Source: Alphaproteobacteria bacterium | GTDB lineage: Bacteria > Pseudomonadota > Alphaproteobacteria > Reyranellales > Reyranellaceae | Assembly (NCBI GenBank): GCA_019635875.1 | Contig: JAHBYP010000004.1 | Coordinates: forward strand, 388,001 to 452,000 | Reading direction: 5' to 3' | Length of the DNA: 64,000 nucleotides | In this document: positions 1 through 8,242 of the stretch, one piece after another | Position numbering within the stretch: the first letter of the stretch is position 1 | How the letters are laid out: the number at the start of each line of letters is the position of its first letter | Position numbers and translations under genes: made by a program | The notes under the pieces: model-generated | What the model was told of the DNA's origin: nothing | The model's input: only the letters and a program-made list of their open reading frames with translations | Database searches by the model: none

Positions 1-231
1 GCGCAGAGCGTCCTGGTCAGCGAGGAGAAGACCATCAAGGGCAGCTACATGGGCAGCTGCGTGCCGGTGCGCGACATCCCGCGCTTCATCGGCCTGTACC
101 AGCAGGGCAGGCTGCCGGTCGACCGCATGGTCAGCCGCCGCGTCTCGCTCGAGGAGATGAACGAGGGCTTCGACCGGCTGCAGGCGGTGGCGACGGTGCG
201 CCAGCTTCTGGTGCCGCACGGGGCGGCGTGA
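1..231 (+). CDS. Zn-dependent alcohol dehydrogenase (MDR family), C-terminal part
   Basis: The first 76 codons in the window are the open 3' end of a gene that begins before base 1. The visible protein runs from a KTIKGSYMGSC segment through PRFIGLYQQGRLPVDRMVS to a LEEMNEGFDRL helix and stops at TGA 229-231. This is the typical end of zinc-type medium-chain dehydrogenases of the class III alcohol dehydrogenase kind, where the segment belongs to the rejoined catalytic domain. The zinc and NAD sites lie outside the window, so substrate and exact subfamily cannot be judged. The gene is partial only because of the window edge, not because it is broken. Confidence 0.85.
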   Translation, partial: AQSVLVSEEKTIKGSYMGSCVPVRDIPRFIGLYQQGRLPVDRMVSRRVSLEEMNEGFDRLQAVATVRQLLVPHGAA

Positions 232-347
232 TGATTCCTGTCGCGCGCAAGAACGCGCCGATGTGATCAGAATGGATCAATCCGGCATGGCGTGCGTGCG
301 GCTGCGGACTTAGCCTGCCGGCATATTCGAGCCTACAGGAGCAATTA

Positions 348-503
348 ATGTTCCGCCGCCGCCCGACCATCGAAGCCGACCGGACCCCTGCCGTCAGCCG
401 CGTCATCGACGCGGCGCGGGCGCTGTCGAACCTGTTCACCATCCTGTTCTTCGGCGGGGCGATCAGCATCGTCGTGCTGAGCTTCGGCGGCGGCGGCGTC
501 TGA
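348..503 (+). CDS. Small single-pass membrane protein, 51 aa
   Basis: ATG at 348 follows an AGGAG Shine-Dalgarno at 337-341 with six bases between. The 51-residue product starts MFRRRPTIEAD, is polar for about 30 residues, then has one hydrophobic segment (NLFTILFFGGAISIVVLSF) and ends in a glycine run. This predicts an N-in protein with one helix in the inner membrane. A strong hairpin terminator follows 45 bases after the stop, which makes a separate short transcript likely. I do not recognise a family. The SD, the hydrophobic segment and the terminator together argue that it is real. Confidence 0.6.
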   Translation: MFRRRPTIEADRTPAVSRVIDAARALSNLFTILFFGGAISIVVLSFGGGGV

Positions 504-548
504 GACGTCAGGGCCTCCGGCAGCGCCGGGGGCCGCGGACCAGGAACG

Positions 549-589
549 AGGGCATGTCGAGGGCGCGGCCATCGCCTTCGACATGCCCT
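549..589 (+). terminator. Hairpin terminator of the 51-aa membrane protein gene
   Basis: Arms 549-565 and 573-589 pair over 17 bases with one mismatch (AGGGCATGTCGA...TCGACATGCCCT), leaving a 7-base loop. A T-biased stretch TTGCATTT follows. Seen directly in the sequence; termination is inferred. Confidence 0.7.
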
Positions 590-638
590 TTGCATTTGGC
601 ACGGGTGGCGTATCCTTCGGGGGCACCCGGAGGCACCC

Positions 639-1973
639 ATGACAAGCTCGGCCGAAGGCGCGGAACTCACCCGGACCGGTCCCGGCACGCCCATGGGCCA
701 GCTCATGCGCGAATACTGGATTCCGGCGCTCAAATCCGCCGAGCTCGAGCGCGACGGCGATCCTGTGCGCCTGATGCTGCTGGGCGAGAAGCTGATCGCC
801 TTTCGCGATAGCGCCGGCCGGGTCGGCGTCATGGACCATCGCTGCCCGCATCGCTGCGCCTCGCTGTTCCTCGGACGCAACGAGGAGGGCGGCCTGCGCT
901 GCCTCTATCACGGCTGGAAGTTCGATGCCTCGGGGCAGTGCATCGACATGCCGAGCGTGCCGCCGGAGCAGGATTTCAAGCACAAGGTCAGGGCCGCCGC
1001 CTACCGCACGCTCGAGCGGGCTGGGCTGGTCTGGGTCTACATGGGCGCGCGCGCCGAGGCGCCGCCGCTGCCGGGCCTGCAGATCCTCGACGCGCCCGAC
1101 GACGAGATCAACGTCAGCATGGTCCGGCGCGACTGCAACTACCTGCAGGCGATCGAGGGCGAGATCGACACGGCGCATTTCGGCTACCTGCATGGCGGCC
1201 ACGTCGATCCCGCCAGGCTGAGCGAGGACGAACCGCTGTTCCACACCGTCAACATCCGCGCGCCGCAGTACAGCGTCGCCGACGTGCCCTGGGGCACGCA
1301 GTACGGCGCCTACCGATCGGCGGGAGAGGGCAGGACCTACTGGCGCTTCGCCAACTTCCTGTTTCCCTTCTGGACGCAGGCGCCCAACGGCGAGTTCGAT
1401 AGCCATGCCCATGGCCGCGCCTGGGTGCCGCTCGACGACCATCACACGATGTACGTCTTCATCTGGTGGAAGCGCGCCACCTCGGCGATGTCGCTGCCCC
1501 AGCCGGCCTACCGCGACGGCACGCCGATCGGCGGCACCGGTCGCGGCAACCGGCTGCTGCCCAACACCACCGACTGGCTCGGGCGCTGGCGCATGGCCGA
1601 CAACGAGGCCAACGACTGGGGAATGGACCGCCGCGCGCAGCGCAGCAGCGCGATCTACAGCGGCATCGACGGCATCCACCTGCAGGACCAGGCGATCACC
1701 GAGAGCATGGGGCCGATCGTCGATCACACGCGCGAGCATCTCGGCCCGTCCGACCAGATGATCACGCGCACGCGGCGGCGCCTGCTGATGGCCGTTCGCG
1801 CGCTCAGCAATGCGGGCACCCTGCCGCCCGGCGTCGAGGATGGCGGCGTCTATCGCGGCGCGCGCAGTGGCTATTTCGTCAGCGACGATCAGGGCGCGTG
1901 GCGCGAGGTGTATGACCGGCGGCTAGCCGCCGCCGCGCGGCCCACGAGCCCGTCCGCGCGCGCAGCGGAGTAG
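639..1973 (+). CDS. Rieske non-heme iron oxygenase, phthalate 4,5-dioxygenase-like
   Basis: A 444-residue oxygenase component. The N-terminal Rieske domain has the paired motifs CPHRC (about residue 69) and CLYHGW (about residue 89), which bind the 2Fe-2S cluster. The catalytic domain carries the EGEIDTAHFGYLH stretch (about residues 172-184), the usual 2-His-1-carboxylate site for mononuclear iron with the bridging Asp. Length and motifs fit the phthalate dioxygenase / vanillate demethylase branch, whose members hydroxylate or demethylate aromatic rings using electrons from a separate reductase. No reductase gene lies next to it, so an unlinked one must serve it. An SD (GGAGG) sits five bases before ATG 639. 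Substrate unknown. Confidence 0.9.
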   Translation: MTSSAEGAELTRTGPGTPMGQLMREYWIPALKSAELERDGDPVRLMLLGEKLIAFRDSAGRVGVMDHRCPHRCASLFLGRNEEGGLRCLYHGWKFDASGQCIDMPSVPPEQDFKHKVRAAAYRTLERAGLVWVYMGARAEAPPLPGLQILDAPDDEINVSMVRRDCNYLQAIEGEIDTAHFGYLHGGHVDPARLSEDEPLFHTVNIRAPQYSVADVPWGTQYGAYRSAGEGRTYWRFANFLFPFWTQAPNGEFDSHAHGRAWVPLDDHHTMYVFIWWKRATSAMSLPQPAYRDGTPIGGTGRGNRLLPNTTDWLGRWRMADNEANDWGMDRRAQRSSAIYSGIDGIHLQDQAITESMGPIVDHTREHLGPSDQMITRTRRRLLMAVRALSNAGTLPPGVEDGGVYRGARSGYFVSDDQGAWREVYDRRLAAAARPTSPSARAAE

Positions 1974-2166
1974 CGCACAAATCGGATCCGTACGTCCTTT
2001 GCACCCGCGATGCAGGAGCGGAAGCAGACCTGCATGCTCCTGCGGTAGCAGGGCAGTCGGGTTTCGGCGTCCTCGGCAGTCAAGCGGCGCAGGTGTTTCC
2101 CGAGAGTCTGGCGGTGTGGTACAGCCCAGTCGCCTTGTCTTGTTGCCTGACATACTCGAAGTTGTC

Positions 2167-2189
2167 CACGCAGGCGATTCGCCTGCGTG
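2167..2189 (+). promoter_or_regulatory. 10-bp perfect hairpin just upstream of the autotransporter start
   Basis: CACGCAGGCG at 2167-2176 and CGCCTGCGTG at 2180-2189 pair perfectly around a three-base loop. It ends 12 bases before GTG 2201, immediately before the likely SD (AGGG). It may be a 5' leader hairpin. If the upstream GTG 2093 is used instead it is coding. Confidence 0.4.
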
Positions 2190-2200
2190 CAGGGCTTGCC

Positions 2201-5200
2201 GTGCTGGGTTTCCGGCTCAGCCAACGTTCCTTGCCGGTCATTGCGGGAACATTCCTGTCGATTGCGGCCTTCGCATCGGCGGGAGCGCAGACCCTGAGTT
2301 TCGGCCCGACCGGTGCCGGAGGCACCGGCGCCTGGGACAACACGACCGTCAATTGGTTCGACGGCGCGATGGCCGTGCCATGGGCGAGTGGAGGCACCGC
2401 CGTGTTTGGCGGCACGGCCGGCACCGTGACCGTGAACGGCACGGTCTCCGCGGGTGGCCTCGTCTTCAACACCAGCGGCTACACGATCACCGGCGGCGCG
2501 CTGGCGCTCAGCGGGACCACGGCGTCGATCACCACGAACACCGGCGTTTCAGCCACTATCAGTTCGCCGCTCTCCGGTTCGGCCGCTCTGGTGAAGACGG
2601 GCGGCGGAACATTGACCATCGGCAATGTCGTCAGCACCTACACAGGAGGCACCACGGTCTCACAGGGCACCCTGGTCTTCGGCGGGAACCAGGCTCTCGG
2701 CAGCGGAACGGTGATCCTCGGCGATGCCAATACCGGTGCGTCGAGTGTTTCGTTGCTGGCGAACTTCCCCAACTTCTTCATCGGAAACATCCCGAACAAC
2801 ATTGTCGTCAACAGCTCGGGCGCCGGCACCGTCTCGATCGGCACGACTGTCTTCAACCCGGGCAGCAACGGCACCATCTTCGGCGGGACCATCACCCTGA
2901 ATGGTGATGTCACCTTCGTCGGCGGAAGCGCGGATCGAACGAGCTTCAATGGGCCCATCACTGGTACGGGCAACATCACCATCTCGGGCGGCCGGCGGAT
3001 AACCATCGACAGCAGCGCCAACGATTTTGTCGGCAGTGTCACGATCAACCCGGGCAACCTCCTGCAGGTGAACGCGGTCTCCGTCTTGCCGGGAACCACC
3101 ACGCTGAACATGCTCGGCAACGCTCGATTCCGATTTGCCAATACCGGTCACCAGACCATCGATGCTCTCAATGGCTCATCGAGCGCCTTCATCGATCGAG
3201 TCACTGGCGGGCAGACGATCCTGACCGTCGGCGCGGCAGGCGGGTCGGGAGTCTACGAGGGCGTGATCGGCAGCGGGATATCCTTCACCAAGGTCGGCGC
3301 CGGCACGCAGGTCATGTCCGGCCTCAACGCCTATAACGGTCCAACTACGATCTCCGGCGGCGTTCTCAGCACGCCCAATCTTGCCAATGGCGGCGCGCAA
3401 AGCGGCATCGGCCTGTCCTCCAATGCCGCGTCCAATCTGGTTCTGAATGGCGGCGTGCTGCAATACACCGGGATCGGCGCCAGCACCGACCGCCAGCTCA
3501 CGCTGACGACGAACGGCGGCGGTCTTGCCGCGTCCGGCTCAGGCGCGCTGAGCTTCACGAGCGCTGCGTCCATTGCGCTGAGCGGCGCGGGCGCACGCAC
3601 CTTGCTGCTGACCGGCGACAATACGTCGGCCAACACGTTGAGCCCCGTCCTGGGCGACAGCGGCGGCTCGTCTTCCCTCACCAAGACCGGCGGCGGCACC
3701 TGGGTGCTGACGGGCGTCCACAGCTATACGGGCTCCACGCAAATCAGCGCCGGCACGCTCGCCCTGTCGGGCTCGGGCGCGGTCGCGACCTCCACCAGGG
3801 TGATCGCGGACGCGACCTTCGACATCTCGGCTGTGACGGATCCAAGCTCGAGCATCAGAAGCCTTGCCGGCAACGGCAGCGTGAGCGTCGGCACCAGGAC
3901 GCTCGTCATCACCGCCGCGAACGACACCTTCGCGGGCGGCATCTCCGGAAGCGGCGGATTGACGCTCGCCGCCGGCACGCAGACCTTGAGCGGCGACAAC
4001 ACCTACAGCGGCGGCACGACGATCTCCGGCGGCACGCTGCGCCTGGGCGATGGCGGCACGTCGGGCATGATCGTCGGCGACGTCGTCAACGACGGCGTCC
4101 TGGCCTTCAACCGCGCCGACGCGCTGGTCTTCGGTGGCCTCGTCACCGGGACCGGCGGCCTCAGCCAGATCGGCACCGGCAGGACGACCATCAACCTCGA
4201 TCTCTCGGGCCTCACCGGTCTGTCGCAAGTGCTCGCTGGCACGCTGGAAGTCAACGGCACGCTGGGCGGCACGATGGAGGTGCTGGGCGGCCGGCTCCAG
4301 GGTACCGGCCAGGTTGGCCCGACCACCAATTTCGCCGCCGGCACGATCGCGCCGGGCAACTCCATCGGCACGCTGACCATCAACGGCGACTATGTCGGCG
4401 CTGGCGGCACGCTGGAGATCGAGGCCGTGCTTGGCGGCGACGCCTCGCCCAGCGATCGGCTCGTCGTTACCGGCAATACGTCGGGGACCACCAACATCAG
4501 GGTGATCAATCTCGGCGGCCCTGGCGCACTGACCGTGGACGGCATCAAGGTCGTCGATGTCGGCGGCGTGTCCAACGGCACCTTCGCTCTCGTGGGCGAC
4601 TACGTCTTCGAGGGCGAGCCGGCGGTGGTCGCCGGCGCCTATGCCTATCGGCTGTACAAGGACGGCGTCAGCACGCCCGGCGATGGCGACTGGTATCTGC
4701 GCTCCGCCCTGACGGCGAGCCAACCGAGCGCGCCGCTCTTCCAGCCCGGCGTGCCGCTCTACGAGGCCTATGCCGGTTCCCTGCAGGTGTTCAACGGACT
4801 GCGAACCCTGCAGCAGCGCATTGGCAACAGGTCCTGGGCGTCCTCGAGCAACGGCAATGGAGGCGGCAATGGCGCCCACCTCAGCGGCGTCTGGGCACGC
4901 ATCGATGTCGCCCGTGGCGACTTCGAGCCGAAGATATCGACCAGCGCCAGCCGCTACGATGCGACCACCTGGAGGCTTCAGGCCGGCTTCGACGCCCTTC
5001 TCTACGAGAGCGAGGCCGGACGCCTGATCGGCGGCGCCGCCGTCCACTATGGCCGGATAGCCACCAGCGTCACCTCGGCCTTCGGCTCCGGCAGCATAGA
5101 CACGAGTGGCATCGGCCTGACGGCGGCGCTGACCTGGTACGACGCGTCCGGCTTCTACCTCGACGGCCAGGCGCAGGTGACGCGGTATCAGAGCGATCTT

Positions 5201-5719
5201 CACTCCGCCACGGCCCGGCGAATCCTCGTCAACGACAATGGCGGCAGGGGCTACGCGCTGGGCATCGAAGCCGGCCAGCGCATCGCGCTCGATGACGCGC
5301 TGACGCTGACGCCGCAGGCGCAGCTCACATACTCCTCGGTGCAGTTCGATCGCTTTACCGACAGCTTCGCTGCCGACGTGTCGCTCGACAGGAGCAGGAG
5401 CCTGGTCGGCCGCCTCGGCCTGGCCGTCGACCACCGCCGCGAATGGCGCGATGCGCAGGACCGTGCCGCCCGCGCGCATCTCTACGCGATCGCCAACCTC
5501 TACCACGACTTCGCCGACGGCTCTCAGGTGGACGTGGCGGGAACGTCCTTCAGAAGCAGGAATGACTCATGGCGCGGCGGCATCGGTCTGGGCTGGTCGG
5601 CCAGCTGGGCCGACGACAGGTATTCGTTCTTTGGCGAGGCGCAGGTCAATACGAGCCTGGAGAGCTTCGGCCGGAGCAACATCCTGAGCGGCACCACGGG
5701 GTTCAGGATGCGCTGGTAG
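2201..5719 (+). CDS. Autotransporter (type Va secretion) with PATR passenger repeats and beta-barrel
   Basis: From GTG 2201 the product is about 1172 residues. It opens with a Sec signal peptide (RSLPVIAGTFLSIAAFASAGAQ). A long Gly/Thr/Ser/Asn-rich passenger follows, with repeated GGGT-L-G-NTYTGGTTIS-GTL units, the passenger-associated transport repeat of autotransporters. The last 300 residues alternate like outer-membrane strands and end in an aromatic (FRMRW), as barrel domains do. The passenger should form a surface beta-helix. Another GTG at 2093 opens the same frame and adds 36 residues, but it lacks an SD and would read through a hairpin, so I prefer 2201 with AGGG six bases upstream. 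Ligand and role (adhesion or other) are not visible. Confidence 0.9.
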   Translation: MLGFRLSQRSLPVIAGTFLSIAAFASAGAQTLSFGPTGAGGTGAWDNTTVNWFDGAMAVPWASGGTAVFGGTAGTVTVNGTVSAGGLVFNTSGYTITGGALALSGTTASITTNTGVSATISSPLSGSAALVKTGGGTLTIGNVVSTYTGGTTVSQGTLVFGGNQALGSGTVILGDANTGASSVSLLANFPNFFIGNIPNNIVVNSSGAGTVSIGTTVFNPGSNGTIFGGTITLNGDVTFVGGSADRTSFNGPITGTGNITISGGRRITIDSSANDFVGSVTINPGNLLQVNAVSVLPGTTTLNMLGNARFRFANTGHQTIDALNGSSSAFIDRVTGGQTILTVGAAGGSGVYEGVIGSGISFTKVGAGTQVMSGLNAYNGPTTISGGVLSTPNLANGGAQSGIGLSSNAASNLVLNGGVLQYTGIGASTDRQLTLTTNGGGLAASGSGALSFTSAASIALSGAGARTLLLTGDNTSANTLSPVLGDSGGSSSLTKTGGGTWVLTGVHSYTGSTQISAGTLALSGSGAVATSTRVIADATFDISAVTDPSSSIRSLAGNGSVSVGTRTLVITAANDTFAGGISGSGGLTLAAGTQTLSGDNTYSGGTTISGGTLRLGDGGTSGMIVGDVVNDGVLAFNRADALVFGGLVTGTGGLSQIGTGRTTINLDLSGLTGLSQVLAGTLEVNGTLGGTMEVLGGRLQGTGQVGPTTNFAAGTIAPGNSIGTLTINGDYVGAGGTLEIEAVLGGDASPSDRLVVTGNTSGTTNIRVINLGGPGALTVDGIKVVDVGGVSNGTFALVGDYVFEGEPAVVAGAYAYRLYKDGVSTPGDGDWYLRSALTASQPSAPLFQPGVPLYEAYAGSLQVFNGLRTLQQRIGNRSWASSSNGNGGGNGAHLSGVWARIDVARGDFEPKISTSASRYDATTWRLQAGFDALLYESEAGRLIGGAAVHYGRIATSVTSAFGSGSIDTSGIGLTAALTWYDASGFYLDGQAQVTRYQSDLHSATARRILVNDNGGRGYALGIEAGQRIALDDALTLTPQAQLTYSSVQFDRFTDSFAADVSLDRSRSLVGRLGLAVDHRREWRDAQDRAARAHLYAIANLYHDFADGSQVDVAGTSFRSRNDSWRGGIGLGWSASWADDRYSFFGEAQVNTSLESFGRSNILSGTTGFRMRW

Positions 5720-5828
5720 TCCGCAATCAATAGTCCGGCGGGCTGGCGGGAAACGGGGTGCCAACCCTCAGATGGCAGGTTATGTCCGATAGTGATGATC
5801 ACTACGTTTGCGCCATGACCTTCTGGGG

Positions 5829-6086
5829 TCACTGAGGAGGCCTGCTCTTACGAATCAGGCGTTTGAGGGCGACCGCTTTTCCCGAGCCGGACTTGAAATA
5901 GCCTTCAAGCTCTCTCGCATGTTCCTCTGTCTCGACTGCGACGTAGGATTTCAAGGATGCTGGTACGTACGCCTTGGTCGACAGGACATGCCCGGCCTGG
6001 TGTGAGGATAATCTCCGCTTCAAGTCGTTGGTCGAGCCAACGTAGATGTCGCCGTTGCTCAATTGTAGGAAATAGACATACCACAT
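5829..6086 (-). CDS. GIY-YIG nuclease superfamily protein, 85 aa
   Basis: An 85-residue protein starting MWYVYFLQLSNGDIYVG. The YVY...IYVG pair is the GIY-YIG signature. It is followed by the helix with the conserved Arg (STNDLKRRLSSHQ) and a late Glu in the ELEGYFKSG segment. This is the UvrC-N-like domain alone, as in the many small UPF0213/YhbQ-type proteins of bacteria. The family fold is a nuclease, but the cellular role of the stand-alone proteins is not settled. It lies about 100 bases downstream of tRNA-Ser on the same strand, separated by a strong hairpin. Confidence 0.88.
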   Translation of the reverse strand: MWYVYFLQLSNGDIYVGSTNDLKRRLSSHQAGHVLSTKAYVPASLKSYVAVETEEHARELEGYFKSGSGKAVALKRLIRKSRPPQ

Positions 6087-6129
6087 GGGCTCAAGGGTCT
6101 CCCTGCGCGGCTTCGCCGTTTCGGGAGAT

Positions 6130-6183
6130 CACCCTACGCCTCCGGCGTGGGCTGGCCAGCCACCCGAAGCCGAAGGCGTAGGG
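6130..6183 (-). terminator. Long hairpin immediately 3' of tRNA-Ser
   Basis: Arms 6130-6145 and 6170-6185 (CACCCTACGCCT... / ...AGGCGTAGGGTG) pair with one mismatch over 16 bases, and an inner GGCTGGCCAGCC palindrome extends the stem. The right arm overlaps the encoded CCA of the tRNA by two bases. It looks like a repeat-type palindrome that also terminates the tRNA transcript. Confidence 0.55.
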
Positions 6184-6273
6184 TGGCGGACGGGGTGGGA
6201 TTCGAACCCACGGTGAGCTTGCACCCACGCCGGTTTTCAAGACCGGTGCCTTAAACCGCTCGGCCACCCGTCC
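6184..6273 (-). tRNA. tRNA-Ser (anticodon UGA)
   Basis: Reading the minus strand, the 7-bp acceptor stem GGACGGG / CCCGTCC closes perfectly. The D arm is GGCCGAGCGG. The anticodon stem-loop CCGGT-CTTGAAA-ACCGG places TGA in the anticodon position. There is a long variable arm typical of class II tRNAs, the T arm GTGGGTTCGAATCCCAC, and an encoded CCA at 6184-6186. Total length is 90 bases, normal for tRNA-Ser, which decodes UCA (and UCN by wobble). Confidence 0.97.
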
Positions 6274-6491
6274 GTCCGAGGATGGCAGCGACATAGCGGC
6301 GGCGGGCGGGGCCGTCCAGCGCGTCGTGGCCGGTCGCCGGCACCGCGGGGTTGCACAAATCCTTCCGGTCCAGCAATCTGGCCTCAACGAGGCGGCCATT
6401 CGATGCATTCTCGGCTTCGGGGACGACTCGGCAAACAAAGACAAGAAGCGAGCCCGAACGGGCTTCTCCAAACAGGATCAGGGAGGCAATG

Positions 6492-7544
6492 ATGCGCCGA
6501 CTACTCGCCGCCATCGGCATGACTGCAGCGCTGTGTGTGGTCACGGGCGCGCACGCGCAGCAGATCGACCAGAGAAAGTTCAATGTCGTCGGCACCTGGA
6601 ACTTCCTGACCAACTGGAAGATGCTGGAAGTGCCGTTCTGGAACGAGGAACTGACGGCCGCGTCGGGCGGCAAGCTCACCGCCAACCTCAAATCCGTCAC
6701 CGAGCTCAGCCTCAAGGGCACCGAGGTGCTGCGTCTGCTGAAGACCGGCGTATTCGACTTTGCCGCCGCGCTGCCGATCTACGTCGAGGACGGCGCGGCG
6801 ATCGTGGAGGCGGTGGACATCGCCGGCGTCGCCAGGACGTTCAAGATGAGCCGCGACATCATCAACGACTGGATGCCCGAGATGCAGGCGGTGATGCGCG
6901 AGCGGCACGGCGCGTTGGTGCTCGGCACCTTCACCTGGCCGGAGCAGAACTTCTACTGTCGGGGCGACATCAAGAGCGTCGCCGACCTCAAGGGCAAGAA
7001 GGTGCGCGTGCAGGGCACCTCGCAGGCCGATCTCGTCAAGGCGCTGGGCGGATCGGCCGTGACCCTGCCCTTCGGCGAGGTCGTGCCGGCGCTCGAGAAG
7101 GGCGTGGTCGATTGCGGCATCACCGGCACGATGCCGGCCTACAAGGCGAAGTGGCACGAGGTGACGGATACGCTGTTCCGCCTTCCGGTCGGCTTCACCG
7201 CCTCGGTCTGGGCGGTCAACCTGCGGACCTGGAATTCGCTCAGCCCGGCGACCCAGGCCCTGCTGAAGAAGGAAATCGATCGACTGTCCGACAAGTCGTG
7301 GGCGCTGGTCGAGGCGGAGACGAACGAGGGCGTCGCCTGCACCACCGGCAACGGTAAGTGCACTGTCGGCGCGCCGGGCAAGCTCAAGCTCGTCGTGCCC
7401 TCCGCCGACGATCTTGCGGCGCGCGACAAGGCGCTGCTCGACGTGGTGCTGCCCGCCTGGGCGGGCCGCTGCGGAAAGGAATGCGCCGCCAAGTGGAACG
7501 ACATGGTCGGCAAGAAGTACGGCCTCACGGCGAAGGCCAACTGA
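6492..7544 (+). CDS. TRAP transporter substrate-binding protein (DctP family)
   Basis: About 350 residues with a Sec signal peptide (RRLLAAIGMTAALCVVTGAHAQ). The mature protein has DctP-type features: the LKG-TEVLRLLKTGVFDFA stretch, the ADLKGKKVRVQG motif and the substrate Arg region, then the FGEVVPALEKGVVDCGITG segment. It would bind a carboxylate-type solute in the periplasm and hand it to the two permease genes that follow. Two ATGs (6489, 6492) are adjacent; 6492 has GGGAGG five bases upstream and is preferred. The frame is open back to 6351, but that stretch is non-coding in appearance. A hairpin separates this gene from the permeases, which usually lets the binding protein be made in excess. 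Confidence 0.92.
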   Translation: MRRLLAAIGMTAALCVVTGAHAQQIDQRKFNVVGTWNFLTNWKMLEVPFWNEELTAASGGKLTANLKSVTELSLKGTEVLRLLKTGVFDFAAALPIYVEDGAAIVEAVDIAGVARTFKMSRDIINDWMPEMQAVMRERHGALVLGTFTWPEQNFYCRGDIKSVADLKGKKVRVQGTSQADLVKALGGSAVTLPFGEVVPALEKGVVDCGITGTMPAYKAKWHEVTDTLFRLPVGFTASVWAVNLRTWNSLSPATQALLKKEIDRLSDKSWALVEAETNEGVACTTGNGKCTVGAPGKLKLVVPSADDLAARDKALLDVVLPAWAGRCGKECAAKWNDMVGKKYGLTAKAN

Positions 7545-7570
7545 CGTCGCGGCGCGCGCCAGGAGAAGGC

Positions 7571-7596
7571 GCCCCGGCATTGCTCGATGCCGGGGC
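7571..7596 (+). promoter_or_regulatory. Intercistronic hairpin between TRAP binding protein and permease genes
   Basis: GCCCCGGCAT (7571-7580) and ATGCCGGGGC (7587-7596) pair perfectly over 10 bases with a 6-base loop. No T run follows, so partial termination or 3'-end protection of the upstream message is more likely than a full stop. The ATG at 7587 lies inside the stem, which argues against it as the permease start. Confidence 0.6.
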
Positions 7597-7607
7597 CCGT
7601 GCGGCCC

Positions 7608-8237
7608 ATGGAAACCATCTGGAACGCGACCGCGAGGATCTCGCGCCTGTGCGCCTGCATCGGCGGCATTCTGCTGCTGGCGGCCGCGGTGCTGGTTTCG
7701 GCCGAGGTGATCTCGCGGAAGCTGCTGACCGTGGTCTACTCGGGCTCCGACGAGATCGCCGCCTATCTGTTCGCCGTCGGCACGACGTGGTCGCTTGCCT
7801 ACGTCCTGGTGACCCGCGGGCATGTACGGATCGACGCGCTGTACGCCCGCCTGCCGCTGCGGGTACGCGCCGCGCTCGATATCGTGGCGCTCCTCGCGCT
7901 GGGTATCGTCGCGTACACCCTGCTGGATAGCGGCTTTCGCCTGGTCGAGGCCAACTTCGTAGAGGGTAATCGCGCCAACACTCCGCTGCGCACGCCGCTG
8001 GCGCTGCCGCAGATCCCGTGGCTGTTCGGGCTGGGGCTGTTCTTCTTCTCCATCATCGTCGCCACGCTGCGCACTTTGGCCGCGCTGCGCCGCAGCGACT
8101 ACGTCACCGCAAACCGGACCGCGGGCGTGGTCTCGCAGGACGAGGAGATCGAGAGCGAGCTTGCCGAGCTCGGCATCGCTTCAGCCAGGCGTCCCGGCGC
8201 GGATCTGACGGCTCGCCCCACAGACGACAGGCGCTAG
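7608..8237 (+). CDS. TRAP transporter small permease (DctQ family)
   Basis: About 209 residues from ATG 7608 (METIWNATARIS). Four hydrophobic segments are visible: around GGILLLAAAVLVSAEVISRKL, the YLFAVGTTWSLAYVLV stretch with the family's conserved RGHVRIDALY motif after it, LDIVALLALGIVAYTLL, and WLFGLGLFFFSIIVATL. DctQ proteins form the four-helix partner of the large permease in the inner membrane. The C-terminal 50 residues are a polar tail. A more upstream ATG (7587) is buried in a hairpin and rejected. The large permease gene begins five bases after the stop. Confidence 0.9.
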   Translation: METIWNATARISRLCACIGGILLLAAAVLVSAEVISRKLLTVVYSGSDEIAAYLFAVGTTWSLAYVLVTRGHVRIDALYARLPLRVRAALDIVALLALGIVAYTLLDSGFRLVEANFVEGNRANTPLRTPLALPQIPWLFGLGLFFFSIIVATLRTLAALRRSDYVTANRTAGVVSQDEEIESELAELGIASARRPGADLTARPTDDRR

Positions 8238-8242
8238 ATCCG

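Noticed and set aside
596..612. Second sigma-54-like word TTGGCACGGGTGGCG upstream of the Rieske gene
   Set aside because: The -24 half is present, but the -12 TTGC element is missing at the right distance.
3539..5506. 655-codon open frame antisense to the autotransporter
   Set aside because: Arises from the low-complexity GC-rich repeat coding; composition is not protein-like.
2201..5719. Internal DNA repeats in the autotransporter as a mobile or satellite array
   Set aside because: The repetition is at protein level (PATR motifs) with diverged codons and belongs to the passenger domain.
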